From NCBI RefSeq assembly GCF_905220975.1, contig NZ_CAJNBK010000011.1:62001-126000 (forward strand): DNA of 64,000 bases, given 5' to 3'. The position numbers and the translations under genes are program-made. Numbering within the stretch: position 1 is the first letter of the stretch; each line of letters opens with the position of its first letter. Below the pieces are notes generated by a model that ran no database searches, was not told where the DNA came from, and saw nothing but the letters and a program-made list of their open reading frames with translations. The stretch comes from Paraburkholderia haematera (GTDB lineage: Bacteria; Pseudomonadota; Gammaproteobacteria; Burkholderiales; Burkholderiaceae). Shown here in pieces: positions 23,895 through 32,500 of this stretch.

Positions 23895-25262
23895 TTACGG
23901 ATAAAAAATCTGCACGCGGAAATTGGAAGCGACCGCATTGCCCGTGTCGAGGTGGACGATCATGGTCTGGGTCGTGTGGGCCGGCAGGCCTGCCGCGATC
24001 GGCGTGCCGGGTGCGACGTAGTCTTGCGGCCACAGCACGCGGCGCACGGCGACGTTGTTCTGGTCGTCGAGCAGCGTGAGTTCGATGGCCGGGTAGGCCA
24101 GCGCGATATTGAAGCGGTTGCGCAGCGGCATCTTCAGTTCGAGCTTGTGCGGGCCGTCGATCTGCCGCAGATCGGACGGCTCGACCTGCAAACCGTCAAT
24201 GTCGTGCGGTGGCGTAATCTGGCAGCCGAGCTGCGCGCAGGCTTTGACATAGAGCGTCTGCGAGCGCGGGAAGTAGACCTGGACCGTTTCGCGCTGCCAC
24301 CAGGCGAGTTGCGCGAGCAAAGCGATAACCAGCAGGGCTGCGACCACCGAGCCGGCGATGATCCAGCCGAGGCGGCGCGGTTCGGCCGGGCGTGTTTCAC
24401 GCATCACCGGGAAGGGATCGGCGCCGTCATTCACAGGTTGGACCGCGAAGGGTTCGCCGCTCGATCCAAATGTGGCTATGCCCGGGCCACTTGGGCCTCC
24501 GGTGTCTGAGCCGCTGCCGCTGCGTGCGCCGCGGCCACCCGCGCCGGTCGCGGCAGAGGCAGCTGCGGCAGAGCCGGCGGCACCGAAGCCGGCCGCACCT
24601 ACGCCGGCCGCACCAAAATGCGGTTCATTGTCGGGAATGCCATGCAAGGTGGCCGGCTCGTTCAGAACCGGTTCGTCAGTATCAGCAAGATGTTCAGAAG
24701 GGCGCTCGGTCTTGTGCCAGACCCGCGGCGCAGCCTCCGCAGGCGTATTGGCCGGCTGGGCGAATGGCTCGCGCGGGACGTCAGCAGGGGCGTCGGCCTC
24801 GTGCGTGAAGGGTTCGCGTGGCGTGTCCGCAAGCGTGGGTTCGTGGTCGGCCGGAAGCGGCGTGGTGAACGCGCTCGCTGGCAGTTCCGGCTCGGTAGCA
24901 TGACGCGGCGTGACCGCGACGCCCGCGCCGGTGGAGACCGGTGCAAGTGGCAGATTGCGGGCGTTGTGAAGCAGGCGGTCGTCGATCGCGGCGTCGGGCG
25001 CCGGCGCCCACGGATTCCACGCTTCGGCGCTGAAATCAGGGTCCTTGGGGCGCACACCGGATAACGCCTCGATCGCCGCCGCTGCGGCGACCGGTTTGGC
25101 TCTGGAGAAGTCGCCGTCCTCGTTCAGTTCGAACAGGCTGCTCGACGCATCGAAAACTTCTTGGCAATGCCCGCAGCGCACGAGACCGCGGCGCAGCGCG
25201 AGCTGCGCCGGTTGCAGGCGGAAGACGGTTTCGCAGAAGGGGCAACGTGTTGCCAGGAGCAT
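23895..25262 (-). CDS. Zinc-ribbon (MJ0042-type) and DUF3426 membrane protein
   Basis: A 455-residue protein with an N-terminal zinc ribbon, CPFC (7-10) and CGHC (about 30-33). A long, poorly conserved Ala/Pro/Glu-rich region spans about 60-280. One membrane helix follows (IIAGSVVAALLVIALLAQLA near 295-315). The C-terminal DUF3426 domain has the VKACAQLGCQIT segment. The topology suggests a cytoplasmic ribbon and a periplasmic DUF3426 domain. The function is unknown. It regularly follows prmA in Burkholderia-type genomes, as here (48-base gap), but no functional link is established. Confidence 0.85.
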   Translation of the reverse strand: MLLATRCPFCETVFRLQPAQLALRRGLVRCGHCQEVFDASSSLFELNEDGDFSRAKPVAAAAAIEALSGVRPKDPDFSAEAWNPWAPAPDAAIDDRLLHNARNLPLAPVSTGAGVAVTPRHATEPELPASAFTTPLPADHEPTLADTPREPFTHEADAPADVPREPFAQPANTPAEAAPRVWHKTERPSEHLADTDEPVLNEPATLHGIPDNEPHFGAAGVGAAGFGAAGSAAAASAATGAGGRGARSGSGSDTGGPSGPGIATFGSSGEPFAVQPVNDGADPFPVMRETRPAEPRRLGWIIAGSVVAALLVIALLAQLAWWQRETVQVYFPRSQTLYVKACAQLGCQITPPHDIDGLQVEPSDLRQIDGPHKLELKMPLRNRFNIALAYPAIELTLLDDQNNVAVRRVLWPQDYVAPGTPIAAGLPAHTTQTMIVHLDTGNAVASNFRVQIFYP

Positions 25263-25310
25263 ATTGAGACGGTAAGCCGAGAGGCTGTTGGTTGGACAAT
25301 ACGCCTTATT

Positions 25311-26213
25311 CTAATGGCTTTCGCGGCGTGTTCCCGTGAGACATACCCAACCTTCGTGTTCGCGCCATACGCCGATGTCGATCCACTGTGCATAGACCTG
25401 CGCCACTTCGTCTGCCTGGCGAGCCAGAATGCCTGACAGCGCGATCCGGCCACCCGGCTTGACCTTCGACGACAGCATCGACGCCATCAGCTTCAGCGGG
25501 TTGGAGAGGATATTGGCGACCACGATATCGAACGCGCCGGTGGGGCATTCGTCGGGCAAACCGTACGTGACTTCCGCCCGGTTGCGCTCGCTGTTGTGAC
25601 GCGCCGATTCGACCGCTTGCGGATCGATATCGATGCCGTACACCGGATTGGCGCCGCACTTCTTCGCGAGAATCGCGAGGATGCCCGAGCCGCAGCCGTA
25701 ATCGAGCACGGATTGCTCAGCCTTGACCGATTGCTCCAGCCATTCCATGCACAGACGCGTAGTGGGATGGCTGCCGGTGCCGAATGCGAGGCCCGGATCG
25801 AGTTCCAGTACGAGTGCGTCAGGGTCCGGTGCGTCATGCCATGAGGGCACAACCCAGATGCGCTCGCCGATTGGAATCGGATCGAATTGAGATTGTGTGA
25901 GACGTACCCAATCCTGGTCCTCGACTTCACGCACGGTGAACGTGGGTGCAGTTTCCAGCCCCACTTCATTGGCCGCGGCAGCGAGGAGCACCGCCGGGTC
26001 GTGTTCCGGCGCTAGTAGTGCGATCACTCGCGAACGCTGCCACGCCGTGCGATCCGGCGTGAGTCCGGGCTCGCCGAACAGCGGCTGTTCGTCGGGCGTG
26101 TCGGCGTCCGCATCTTCAACCGACACGGACAGCGCACCCAACTCGAGCAGCGCGTCGGAGAATTCTTCCGCGTGCTCGCGTGCCAGCTCGGCGATCAGTT
26201 CCCGGTAGCTCAT
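25311..26213 (-). CDS. prmA: Ribosomal protein L11 methyltransferase
   Basis: An S-adenosylmethionine-dependent enzyme that methylates several amino groups of ribosomal protein L11. The 300-residue protein has an N-terminal L11-recognition region and the class I methyltransferase motif I LDYGCGSGILAILAKKCGA near 165-183. VYGIDIDPQAVESA follows, and then the post-motif DIVVANILSNPL near 229-240, the N-x-x-x-N-P-L type signature of PrmA. It starts 3 bases after the accC stop, so it is part of the aroQ-accB-accC-prmA transcript. Confidence 0.96.
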   Translation of the reverse strand: MSYRELIAELAREHAEEFSDALLELGALSVSVEDADADTPDEQPLFGEPGLTPDRTAWQRSRVIALLAPEHDPAVLLAAAANEVGLETAPTFTVREVEDQDWVRLTQSQFDPIPIGERIWVVPSWHDAPDPDALVLELDPGLAFGTGSHPTTRLCMEWLEQSVKAEQSVLDYGCGSGILAILAKKCGANPVYGIDIDPQAVESARHNSERNRAEVTYGLPDECPTGAFDIVVANILSNPLKLMASMLSSKVKPGGRIALSGILARQADEVAQVYAQWIDIGVWREHEGWVCLTGTRRESH

Positions 26214-26216
26214 GAC

Positions 26217-27584
26217 TTACGCTTCTTCCGGCGCGGCCTGCTGCTTCGCGGCCAACCGGTTTTCCAGATAATGAATGCTGGTGCCGCCTTCGACGAATTT
26301 CGCGTCCAGCATCAGTTCGCGGTGCAGCGGGATGTTGGTCGAAATGCCTTCAACCACCATTTCCGACAACGCGATGCGCATCCGCTTGATCGCCTGCTCG
26401 CGCGTCGCGCCGTAAGCGATCAGCTTGCCGATCATCGAATCATAGTTCGGCGGCACGAAATAGCCATTGTAGGCGTGCGAATCGACGCGGATGCCGGGGC
26501 CGCCCGGCATGTGCCACGACGTCAAACGTCCCGGCGACGGCGTGAACTTGAACGGATCTTCCGCGTTGATCCGGCATTCGATCGCATGACCCTTGAACAC
26601 GATGTCGCGCTGACGGAAGGCAAGCTTCTCGCCGGCCGCGATGCGGATCTGCTCCTGCACGATGTCGACGCCGGTGATCAATTCGGTCACCGGATGCTCG
26701 ACCTGGACGCGCGTGTTCATTTCAATGAAGTAGAACTCGCCGTTTTCGTACAGGAACTCGAACGTACCCGCGCCAAGATAGCCCATCTTCTTGCAGGCGT
26801 CCGCGCAACGATCGCCGATCCGGTCGATCAGGCGGCGTGCGATACCCGGCGCCGGCGCTTCTTCGATCACTTTCTGGTGGCGGCGCTGCATCGAGCAATC
26901 GCGCTCGCCCAGCCAGACCGCGTTCTTGAACGAATCGGACAGGATCTGGATTTCGATGTGCCGCGGGTTCTCCAGGAATTTCTCCATGTAGACCTGCGGG
27001 TTGCCGAAGGCACGGCCGGCTTCTTCGCGCGTCATGTTGACTGCGTTGACCAGCGCCGCTTCGGTGTGGACCACGCGCATGCCGCGGCCACCGCCACCGC
27101 CGGCGGCTTTGATGATCACCGGGTAGCCGACCTGGCGGGCAATTTTCACGATTTCTTTCGGATCGTCGGGCAACGCGCCTTCAGAACCCGGCACGCAGGG
27201 CACGCCGGTCTTGATCATGGTTTGCTTGGCGGTCACCTTGTCGCCCATCATCCGGATGGTATCCGGGCGCGGGCCGATGAAGGTGAAGCCGGACTGCTCG
27301 ACGCGTTCGGCAAAGTCGGCGTTTTCCGACAGGAAGCCGTAGCCGGGGTGGATCGCTTCGGCGTCCGTCACTTCTGCCGCGCTGATCAGCGCCGGCATGT
27401 TCAGGTAGCTCAGATTCGAAGGTGCCGGGCCGATACAGACCGCCTCGTCGGCGAGCTTCACGTACTTGGCTTCCTTGTCGGCTTCCGAATAGACGACGAC
27501 CGTCTTGACGCCGAGTTCGCGGCAGGCGCGCTGGATACGAAGCGCGATCTCGCCACGGTTGGCAATGAGAATTTTTTCAAACAT
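26217..27584 (-). CDS. accC: Acetyl-CoA carboxylase, biotin carboxylase subunit
   Basis: Carboxylates the biotin on AccB with bicarbonate and ATP, the first step of fatty acid synthesis. The 455-residue ATP-grasp protein starts MFEKILIANRGEIALR, has the glycine-rich ATP loop AAGGGGGRGMRVV near 163-175, and FIEMNTRVQVEHPVTE near 284-299 with the catalytic Glu and Arg. The frame opens 7 codons earlier, but ATG 27584 fits the conserved start. It lies 129 bases after accB and 3 bases before prmA. Confidence 0.97.
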   Translation of the reverse strand: MFEKILIANRGEIALRIQRACRELGVKTVVVYSEADKEAKYVKLADEAVCIGPAPSNLSYLNMPALISAAEVTDAEAIHPGYGFLSENADFAERVEQSGFTFIGPRPDTIRMMGDKVTAKQTMIKTGVPCVPGSEGALPDDPKEIVKIARQVGYPVIIKAAGGGGGRGMRVVHTEAALVNAVNMTREEAGRAFGNPQVYMEKFLENPRHIEIQILSDSFKNAVWLGERDCSMQRRHQKVIEEAPAPGIARRLIDRIGDRCADACKKMGYLGAGTFEFLYENGEFYFIEMNTRVQVEHPVTELITGVDIVQEQIRIAAGEKLAFRQRDIVFKGHAIECRINAEDPFKFTPSPGRLTSWHMPGGPGIRVDSHAYNGYFVPPNYDSMIGKLIAYGATREQAIKRMRIALSEMVVEGISTNIPLHRELMLDAKFVEGGTSIHYLENRLAAKQQAAPEEA

Positions 27585-27713
27585 AGCGGGTTTTCGACTC
27601 ATCAATGGGCGCCCGGTTGATCACAACACAGGCTGCCTCAGAGGATCGGTCGCGCGCCCCGGGAGGGCAGGCGCGCGGGCGGCGAGCGCAAAAAAAGCGC
27701 AAAGCGTGCCGCG

Positions 27714-28184
27714 TTAGCCGACCACGAACAACGGTTGGCCGTACTCGACCGCCTGGCCGTTTTCGACGAGGATTTCCGTCACCACGCCGGACTTGTCCGA
27801 CTCGATTTCGTTGAGCAGCTTCATCGCTTCGATGATGCAGATCGTCTGGCCTTCCTTGACCGTGTCGCCCACCTGGACGAACGGTTCGGCGCCCGGCGAC
27901 GGCGCACGGTAGAAAGTGCCGACCATCGGTGAGGTCACCACGTGGCCTTGCGGCGCGGCGACGGCCGGCGCAGCCGGGGCGCCCGCTGCAGCAGCAGGCG
28001 CTTCACCACCTTGGAACGGCAGCGGCTGGGCATATTGCGGAGCGTACGAAGCGGACGGTTGCACGTAAACCGGCGGCGCATTCTTGACGATGCGGACCTT
28101 GCCTTCGCCTTCGGTCACTTCGAGTTCGGAAATACCGGACTCCGAGACGAGGTCGATCAGAGTTTTCAGTTTACGTAGATCCAT
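27714..28184 (-). CDS. accB: Acetyl-CoA carboxylase, biotin carboxyl carrier protein
   Basis: The biotin-bearing subunit that shuttles carboxyl groups between AccC and the AccA/AccD transferase. The 156-residue protein has the biotinylation motif EAMKL with the acceptor lysine at 122, in a C-terminal biotinyl domain (about 80-156). An Ala/Pro-rich flexible linker lies at about 40-80. The N-terminus MDLRKLKTLIDLVSESGI matches the family. It lies 69 bases after aroQ in the conserved aroQ-accB-accC order. Confidence 0.97.
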   Translation of the reverse strand: MDLRKLKTLIDLVSESGISELEVTEGEGKVRIVKNAPPVYVQPSASYAPQYAQPLPFQGGEAPAAAAGAPAAPAVAAPQGHVVTSPMVGTFYRAPSPGAEPFVQVGDTVKEGQTICIIEAMKLLNEIESDKSGVVTEILVENGQAVEYGQPLFVVG

Positions 28185-28253
28185 CAGGAAGCCCCTTTCA
28201 ATGCGTAAAGTGCCGGCGCATACGCAGCCGGCTCAAATTAGACGTGTTTGGAA

Positions 28254-28709
28254 TCAGCCGCGCGACGAACCGGCGGACAGCCGGTCGAGCGCGAATTCGA
28301 GCGCGTACAGGTATCCCTTCCAGCCGAGGCCGCAAATGACGCCCTCCGCCTGGTCGGAAAAATACGAGTGATGCCGGAACGGTTCGCGGCGATGTACGTT
28401 CGACAGATGAATCTCGACGAACGGGATGCCGACCCCCGCCAGTGCGTCCCGAATAGCCACGCTGGTGTGCGTGTACGCGGCGGGATTGATCAGTATGAAA
28501 TCGGTTGTTTCAGTCCGTGCGGATTGGATGCGATCGACAAGAGCGCCTTCATGATTGCTCTGGAACGACGCGAGTTCGACGCCAGCGTCCGCTGCGCGGT
28601 CCGCCAGTGCCTGATCGATCTGCGGTAACGTGACGTGGCCGTAGACCTCGGGTTCCCGGGTGCCGAGAAGGTTGAGATTGGGGCCGTGCAGTACCAGCAG
28701 TCGCGTCAT
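28254..28709 (-). CDS. aroQ: 3-dehydroquinate dehydratase, type II
   Basis: Converts 3-dehydroquinate to 3-dehydroshikimate in aromatic amino acid synthesis. The 151-residue length and the motifs LVLHGPNLNLLGTREPEVYG (4-23, with the catalytic Tyr), FILINPAAYTHTSVAIRDAL (about 75-94) and VEIHLSN (about 101-107) are those of the dodecameric type II enzyme. It is the first gene of the leftward aroQ-accB-accC-prmA unit. The upstream 194 bases should hold the promoter; no clear -35/-10 pair is visible. Confidence 0.96.
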   Translation of the reverse strand: MTRLLVLHGPNLNLLGTREPEVYGHVTLPQIDQALADRAADAGVELASFQSNHEGALVDRIQSARTETTDFILINPAAYTHTSVAIRDALAGVGIPFVEIHLSNVHRREPFRHHSYFSDQAEGVICGLGWKGYLYALEFALDRLSAGSSRG

Positions 28710-28903
28710 GGTCGCTTCTTTTTCCGTGGAATTGGGCGCACTTTAGCGCTGATTAGAGAAACTTGTCTAGTTTCCTGCGCGTTAGGATTGATCTCGGCGA
28801 CCTTTCGCGGCCTCTCCGGGCGCCCATCTTCTCTCAAATTTGAGCGATTTGCGCGTAATTTCGCGCCTTTTGTCCCTATTCGATCGTCAAAAGAATGTGA
28901 AAA

Positions 28904-29452
28904 TTAGAGCGCGTCGAGCGTCTGTTTCAGCGCTTGCGGGTCGATTTGGCCTAATTTTGTCGAGCGGATGTTGCCTTTTGCGTCAATGACGACGGTAAAG
29001 GGCAGGCCGCCCGCGGTATTGCCGAACGCGCGCGCGAGGTCGGCGCCGCCGAACCCGGTCACATAGATGGGGTAGGCTACTTTCACCTTCTGCAGGAACG
29101 CCTGCACATTTTTTTCCGAATCGACGCCAAGTCCGACGAACTGGATGCCTTTTTTTGCATAGTCGCGCTGAAGCTGCGAAAGAGCCGGCATCTCTTCGAC
29201 GCACGGCCCGCACCACGACGCCCAGAAGTTGACGACGATTGGGTGGCCTTTGAGCAAACTTAGCGATTGCGGCTTGCCGTCCACGTTCGTGACGGGCGCG
29301 GTCCAAAGTTGTTCGACCGCGCTTTGTGTGGACGCGGGTTGCGCCGCATGGGCGACTTCCTGGCTGCCGTTCAGCCAATGATTGGCCAGCACCCCGCCGC
29401 CCGCTGCGGCGATTGCGACAAGCGCGCCTGCCAGAATCCGACTCGTATTCAT
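28904..29452 (-). CDS. TlpA/ResA-like membrane-anchored thiol-disulfide oxidoreductase
   Basis: A 182-residue periplasmic thioredoxin-fold protein held by an N-terminal helix (about 5-27). The active site is WASWCGPCVEEMPAL with CGPC at 81-84. The cis-proline segment is GGLPFTVVIDAKG near 150-162. TlpA/ResA proteins reduce disulfides in the periplasm, often for cytochrome c or copper-site maturation. The partner here is unknown. It lies 11 bases after the gene at 29464 on the same strand and is probably co-transcribed with it. A 194-base gap separates it from aroQ downstream. Confidence 0.9.
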   Translation of the reverse strand: MNTSRILAGALVAIAAAGGGVLANHWLNGSQEVAHAAQPASTQSAVEQLWTAPVTNVDGKPQSLSLLKGHPIVVNFWASWCGPCVEEMPALSQLQRDYAKKGIQFVGLGVDSEKNVQAFLQKVKVAYPIYVTGFGGADLARAFGNTAGGLPFTVVIDAKGNIRSTKLGQIDPQALKQTLDAL

Positions 29453-29463
29453 TCCAGGTCTGT

Positions 29464-30117
29464 CTAATTAGTTGAGGGTGTGACGCTGCTGCTGTCGAGC
29501 AGCGCCTGAACCGCCTGCTGATTCGCCCGGGCAGTGCGGCCGCGCGCGTCGGCCCGTACCGCGCCGCGCAGGTCGTCCGTTTCGTACAGCGCGACGTGGA
29601 TCCCGACCGGTTCCGCGTCGCGCCCTTCATGGGTGGGGCGCCAGAGAAAGCTCAGTGTCTCGACGTAGCCACGGCCGGCAAAATGCCGCGTCTCTGAAAC
29701 GTCGTACTGAATGTTGGCGTTCAGAAAGTAGATCGCGACCTCTTTCGGGTTGTCGCAGAACACCTGAAGGTGAATATCCGAGTGCTCGCCGGCCGTGCCG
29801 CCGAGCACCGCGCCGGTCAGATATGGATTGAACGCCGCGAGCCGCTCCATCCAGTCGATCGCAATGCGGCGAAGCCGCCGTAACAGCGCCGGCTGGCTGT
29901 CGCCCTGGAAAAGCGACTGATATTCGCGGATTTCTTCTTCGATCTGGTCATTATCCGGCAGCCATTCGCCGGCAATACGGCTCTCGCCGACTACCTGCCG
30001 TGCCGCTTTACGCTTGGCCGTTGCGTAGTCCAGACCGTCTTCAGCGATCATCCGGGCAGCCGCGATGGCGATTTCCTCGCGCACGCGCTGCGGATCGAAA
30101 TGTGATTTGCGAACCAT
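29464..30117 (-). CDS. Conserved hypothetical protein with a nucleotidyltransferase-like motif
   Basis: A soluble 217-residue protein without signal peptide or membrane helix. The N-terminus (about 6-45) is helical and basic. The middle has the run LTGAVLGGTAGEHSDIHLQVF (about 100-120), which resembles the G-S/D core of polymerase-beta-like nucleotidyltransferases, though the second carboxylate position is His. I do not recognise an experimentally known function. It lies divergent from mpl (214 bases) and immediately upstream of the tlpA-like gene, sharing its direction. Codon use matches the neighbours, so it is a real gene. Confidence 0.8.
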   Translation of the reverse strand: MVRKSHFDPQRVREEIAIAAARMIAEDGLDYATAKRKAARQVVGESRIAGEWLPDNDQIEEEIREYQSLFQGDSQPALLRRLRRIAIDWMERLAAFNPYLTGAVLGGTAGEHSDIHLQVFCDNPKEVAIYFLNANIQYDVSETRHFAGRGYVETLSFLWRPTHEGRDAEPVGIHVALYETDDLRGAVRADARGRTARANQQAVQALLDSSSVTPSTN

Positions 30118-30331
30118 CTCTCAATCATACTAGAGAATGATGACAGCCCTTTCCGGCCGGTTCGGGCCGGGTGCGTCGCCCGAGTGGGGCAGCCGGCCAC
30201 CCTGGCGGCCCCGTTCATAGGGCGATTCAGAGGCGTCGGTTACAATAGCGTCCTTTGCAGACGGTCGTTTCGACCGCTCCTCTGCGCTCCCAACTCTCGC
30301 AAAAAATACGCCCGCGCGGCACGACAGGCTT

Positions 30332-31726
30332 ATGCACATCCACATCCTCGGTATCTGCGGCACGTTCATGGGCGGACTCGCGGTTCTCGCGCGAGGCGCG
30401 GGTCATACCGTGACGGGCTGCGACGCCGGCGTCTATCCGCCGATGAGCACGCAACTCGAGGCGCAAGGCATTCGTCTGATCGAAGGTTATGACGCCGAGC
30501 AGTTGAACGGCCTCAATGCCGATCTGTTCGTGATCGGCAATGTGGTCTCGCGGGGTAACCCGCTGATGGAAGCCATCCTGGATCGCGGCCTGCCTTATGT
30601 TTCCGGTCCGCAGTGGCTCGGCGAGCATGTGCTGAACGGCAAGTGGGTGCTGGCGGTGGCCGGCACGCACGGCAAGACCACCACCAGTTCGATGCTGACC
30701 TGGCTGCTCGAAGACGCGGGTCTCAATCCGGGCTTCCTGATCGGCGGCGTGCCGCTGAATTTCGGGGTGTCGGCGCGGCTGACCGATTCGAGCTTCTTCG
30801 TGATCGAAGCCGACGAATACGACACGGCTTTCTTCGACAAGCGTTCCAAGTTTGTTCACTACCGGCCTAAAACCGCGGTTCTCAACAACCTCGAGTTCGA
30901 TCACGCCGACATTTTTCCGGATCTGGCGGCGATCGAAACGCAGTTTCATCACCTGATTCGAACCGTGCCGGGCATCGGTCGAATCGTGACGAACGGTCGT
31001 GAAGACGCGCTGGAGCGCGTGCTGACGCGCGGTTGCTGGAGCGAAGTCGAGCGTTTCGGCGTGCAGGGCGGCTGGGAGACGTTGCCGGCGGAAGACGGCG
31101 TGCCGGTTGACGAGCGTTTCGCCGTCTATCACAACGGCGAGCGCGTTGGCGTGGTCGAGTGGCAGGTGCAGGGCGAGCACAACCGCATGAACGCGCTGGC
31201 CGCGATCGCCGCCGCGCGCCATGTCGGCGTGCCGCCGGCGCAAGCCGCGAAGTCGCTGGCGAGCTTCCGCAATGTGAAGCGCCGCATGGAAGTGCGCGGC
31301 AGCGTCGACGGCGTGACCGTCTACGACGATTTTGCCCATCACCCCACGGCCATCGAGACCACGGTGGCCGGACTGCGCGCACGCGTTGGCCACGAAAACA
31401 CGCGCATCCTGGCCGTGCTGGAACCGCGCTCGAACACCATGAAGCTCGGCGTGATGAAAGCGCAACTGCCGGCGAGTCTGGCCGACGCCGACCTGGTGTT
31501 CGGCTACGGTGCGCCGGCCGGCCGCGACGCACTCGGCTGGAATCTCGGCGAGGCGCTCGCGCCGCTCGGCGGCAAGGCGCAGGCTTTCGACAATCTCGAC
31601 GCCCTGGTCAAAGCGGTGGTTCACGCAGCGCGCCCCGGCGATCAGATTCTGGTGATGAGCAACGGCGGCTTCGGCGGCGTGCATCAGAAGCTGCTCGACG
31701 CCCTGTCCAAACGAGGCACTTCGTGA
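30332..31726 (+). CDS. mpl: UDP-N-acetylmuramate:L-Ala-gamma-D-Glu-meso-DAP ligase
   Basis: A recycling enzyme that attaches the salvaged murein tripeptide directly to UDP-MurNAc. The 464-residue Mur-ligase-type protein has a Rossmann-like N-terminus (HIHILGICGTFMGGLAVLA, 2-20), the ATP loop GTHGKTTT at 111-118, EADEYDTAFFDKRSKF near 155-170 and the C-terminal YDDFAHHPTAI near 331-341. The GICGTFMGG start distinguishes Mpl from MurC. It pairs functionally with AmpD (14402), which releases the peptide. A TACAAT -10-like hexamer lies at 30240-30245. Confidence 0.95.
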   Translation: MHIHILGICGTFMGGLAVLARGAGHTVTGCDAGVYPPMSTQLEAQGIRLIEGYDAEQLNGLNADLFVIGNVVSRGNPLMEAILDRGLPYVSGPQWLGEHVLNGKWVLAVAGTHGKTTTSSMLTWLLEDAGLNPGFLIGGVPLNFGVSARLTDSSFFVIEADEYDTAFFDKRSKFVHYRPKTAVLNNLEFDHADIFPDLAAIETQFHHLIRTVPGIGRIVTNGREDALERVLTRGCWSEVERFGVQGGWETLPAEDGVPVDERFAVYHNGERVGVVEWQVQGEHNRMNALAAIAAARHVGVPPAQAAKSLASFRNVKRRMEVRGSVDGVTVYDDFAHHPTAIETTVAGLRARVGHENTRILAVLEPRSNTMKLGVMKAQLPASLADADLVFGYGAPAGRDALGWNLGEALAPLGGKAQAFDNLDALVKAVVHAARPGDQILVMSNGGFGGVHQKLLDALSKRGTS

Positions 31727-32325
31727 TCCTTTATCTGCACGGTTTCCGCTCGTCGCCGAATTCGTTCAAGGCGCGCGTGCTGGCCGCACGTCTGGTCGAA
31801 CTCGGCCGTAGCGACGAATGGTGCTGCCCGATGCTGCCGGTCTCGCCGTTCGAGACCGTGGCGCTCGCCGAATCGCTGGTGGCGGCCGCGAAACCGAACA
31901 ACGTGACGGTGATCGGCAGTTCACTCGGCGGTTATTTCGCCACGTATCTCGCCGAGAAACATGGCTGGCCGGCGGTGTTGCTGAACCCGGCGGTGGTGCC
32001 GCAGCGCGACCTGAGCGCCTATCTCGGCGAGCAGCCGTTGTGGCACGGCGGCGGCAGCATTACGGTCGAGCCGCATCATCTGGACGAGCTGCGCGCCCTC
32101 GGTGTCGCTTCAATCACGCGGCCCGAACGCTATTATTTGATGGCCGCCACCGGCGACGAAGTGCTCGATTACCGCGAAATGCTTGGGCACTATCCGGGTG
32201 CGCGCACTACGCTGATCGAAGGGAGTGACCACGCGATCAGCGAGTTCGCGCAATACGTCGACGAGGTGCTGGCCTTTTGCGACGCCGAAGACGTCGAGCC
32301 GCCGGCGCCGCGCGAAGCGGCCTGA
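31723..32325 (+). CDS. YqiA/YcfP-family alpha/beta-hydrolase (esterase)
   Basis: A 200-residue hydrolase starting at GTG 31723, which overlaps the mpl stop by four bases (GTGA). The N-terminus ILYLHGFRSSPNS has the oxyanion-type HGF motif. The nucleophile elbow is VIGSSLGGYFATYL near 65-78 (Ser in GSSLGG). The C-terminal EGSDHAISEF carries the catalytic His. E. coli YqiA hydrolyses short acyl esters in vitro; the natural substrate is unknown. Its coupling to mpl suggests co-expression but no established joint function. Confidence 0.88.
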   Translation: MILYLHGFRSSPNSFKARVLAARLVELGRSDEWCCPMLPVSPFETVALAESLVAAAKPNNVTVIGSSLGGYFATYLAEKHGWPAVLLNPAVVPQRDLSAYLGEQPLWHGGGSITVEPHHLDELRALGVASITRPERYYLMAATGDEVLDYREMLGHYPGARTTLIEGSDHAISEFAQYVDEVLAFCDAEDVEPPAPREAA

Positions 32326-32500
32326 CAACGCCGACGATCCAGCAGCGAGGCCGTTGCGGATCGCCAGATTCAACCCGCGGGCGCGCGAATCGTGCCGCGG
32401 ATCCACTACCACGAACACGTTGCCGTGCCGCGCACGCAGTGACCGATAGCTGAACCCAATCGGGCGCGCCGGCGGATGCAAGTCAGAACGAGAGTATTGA

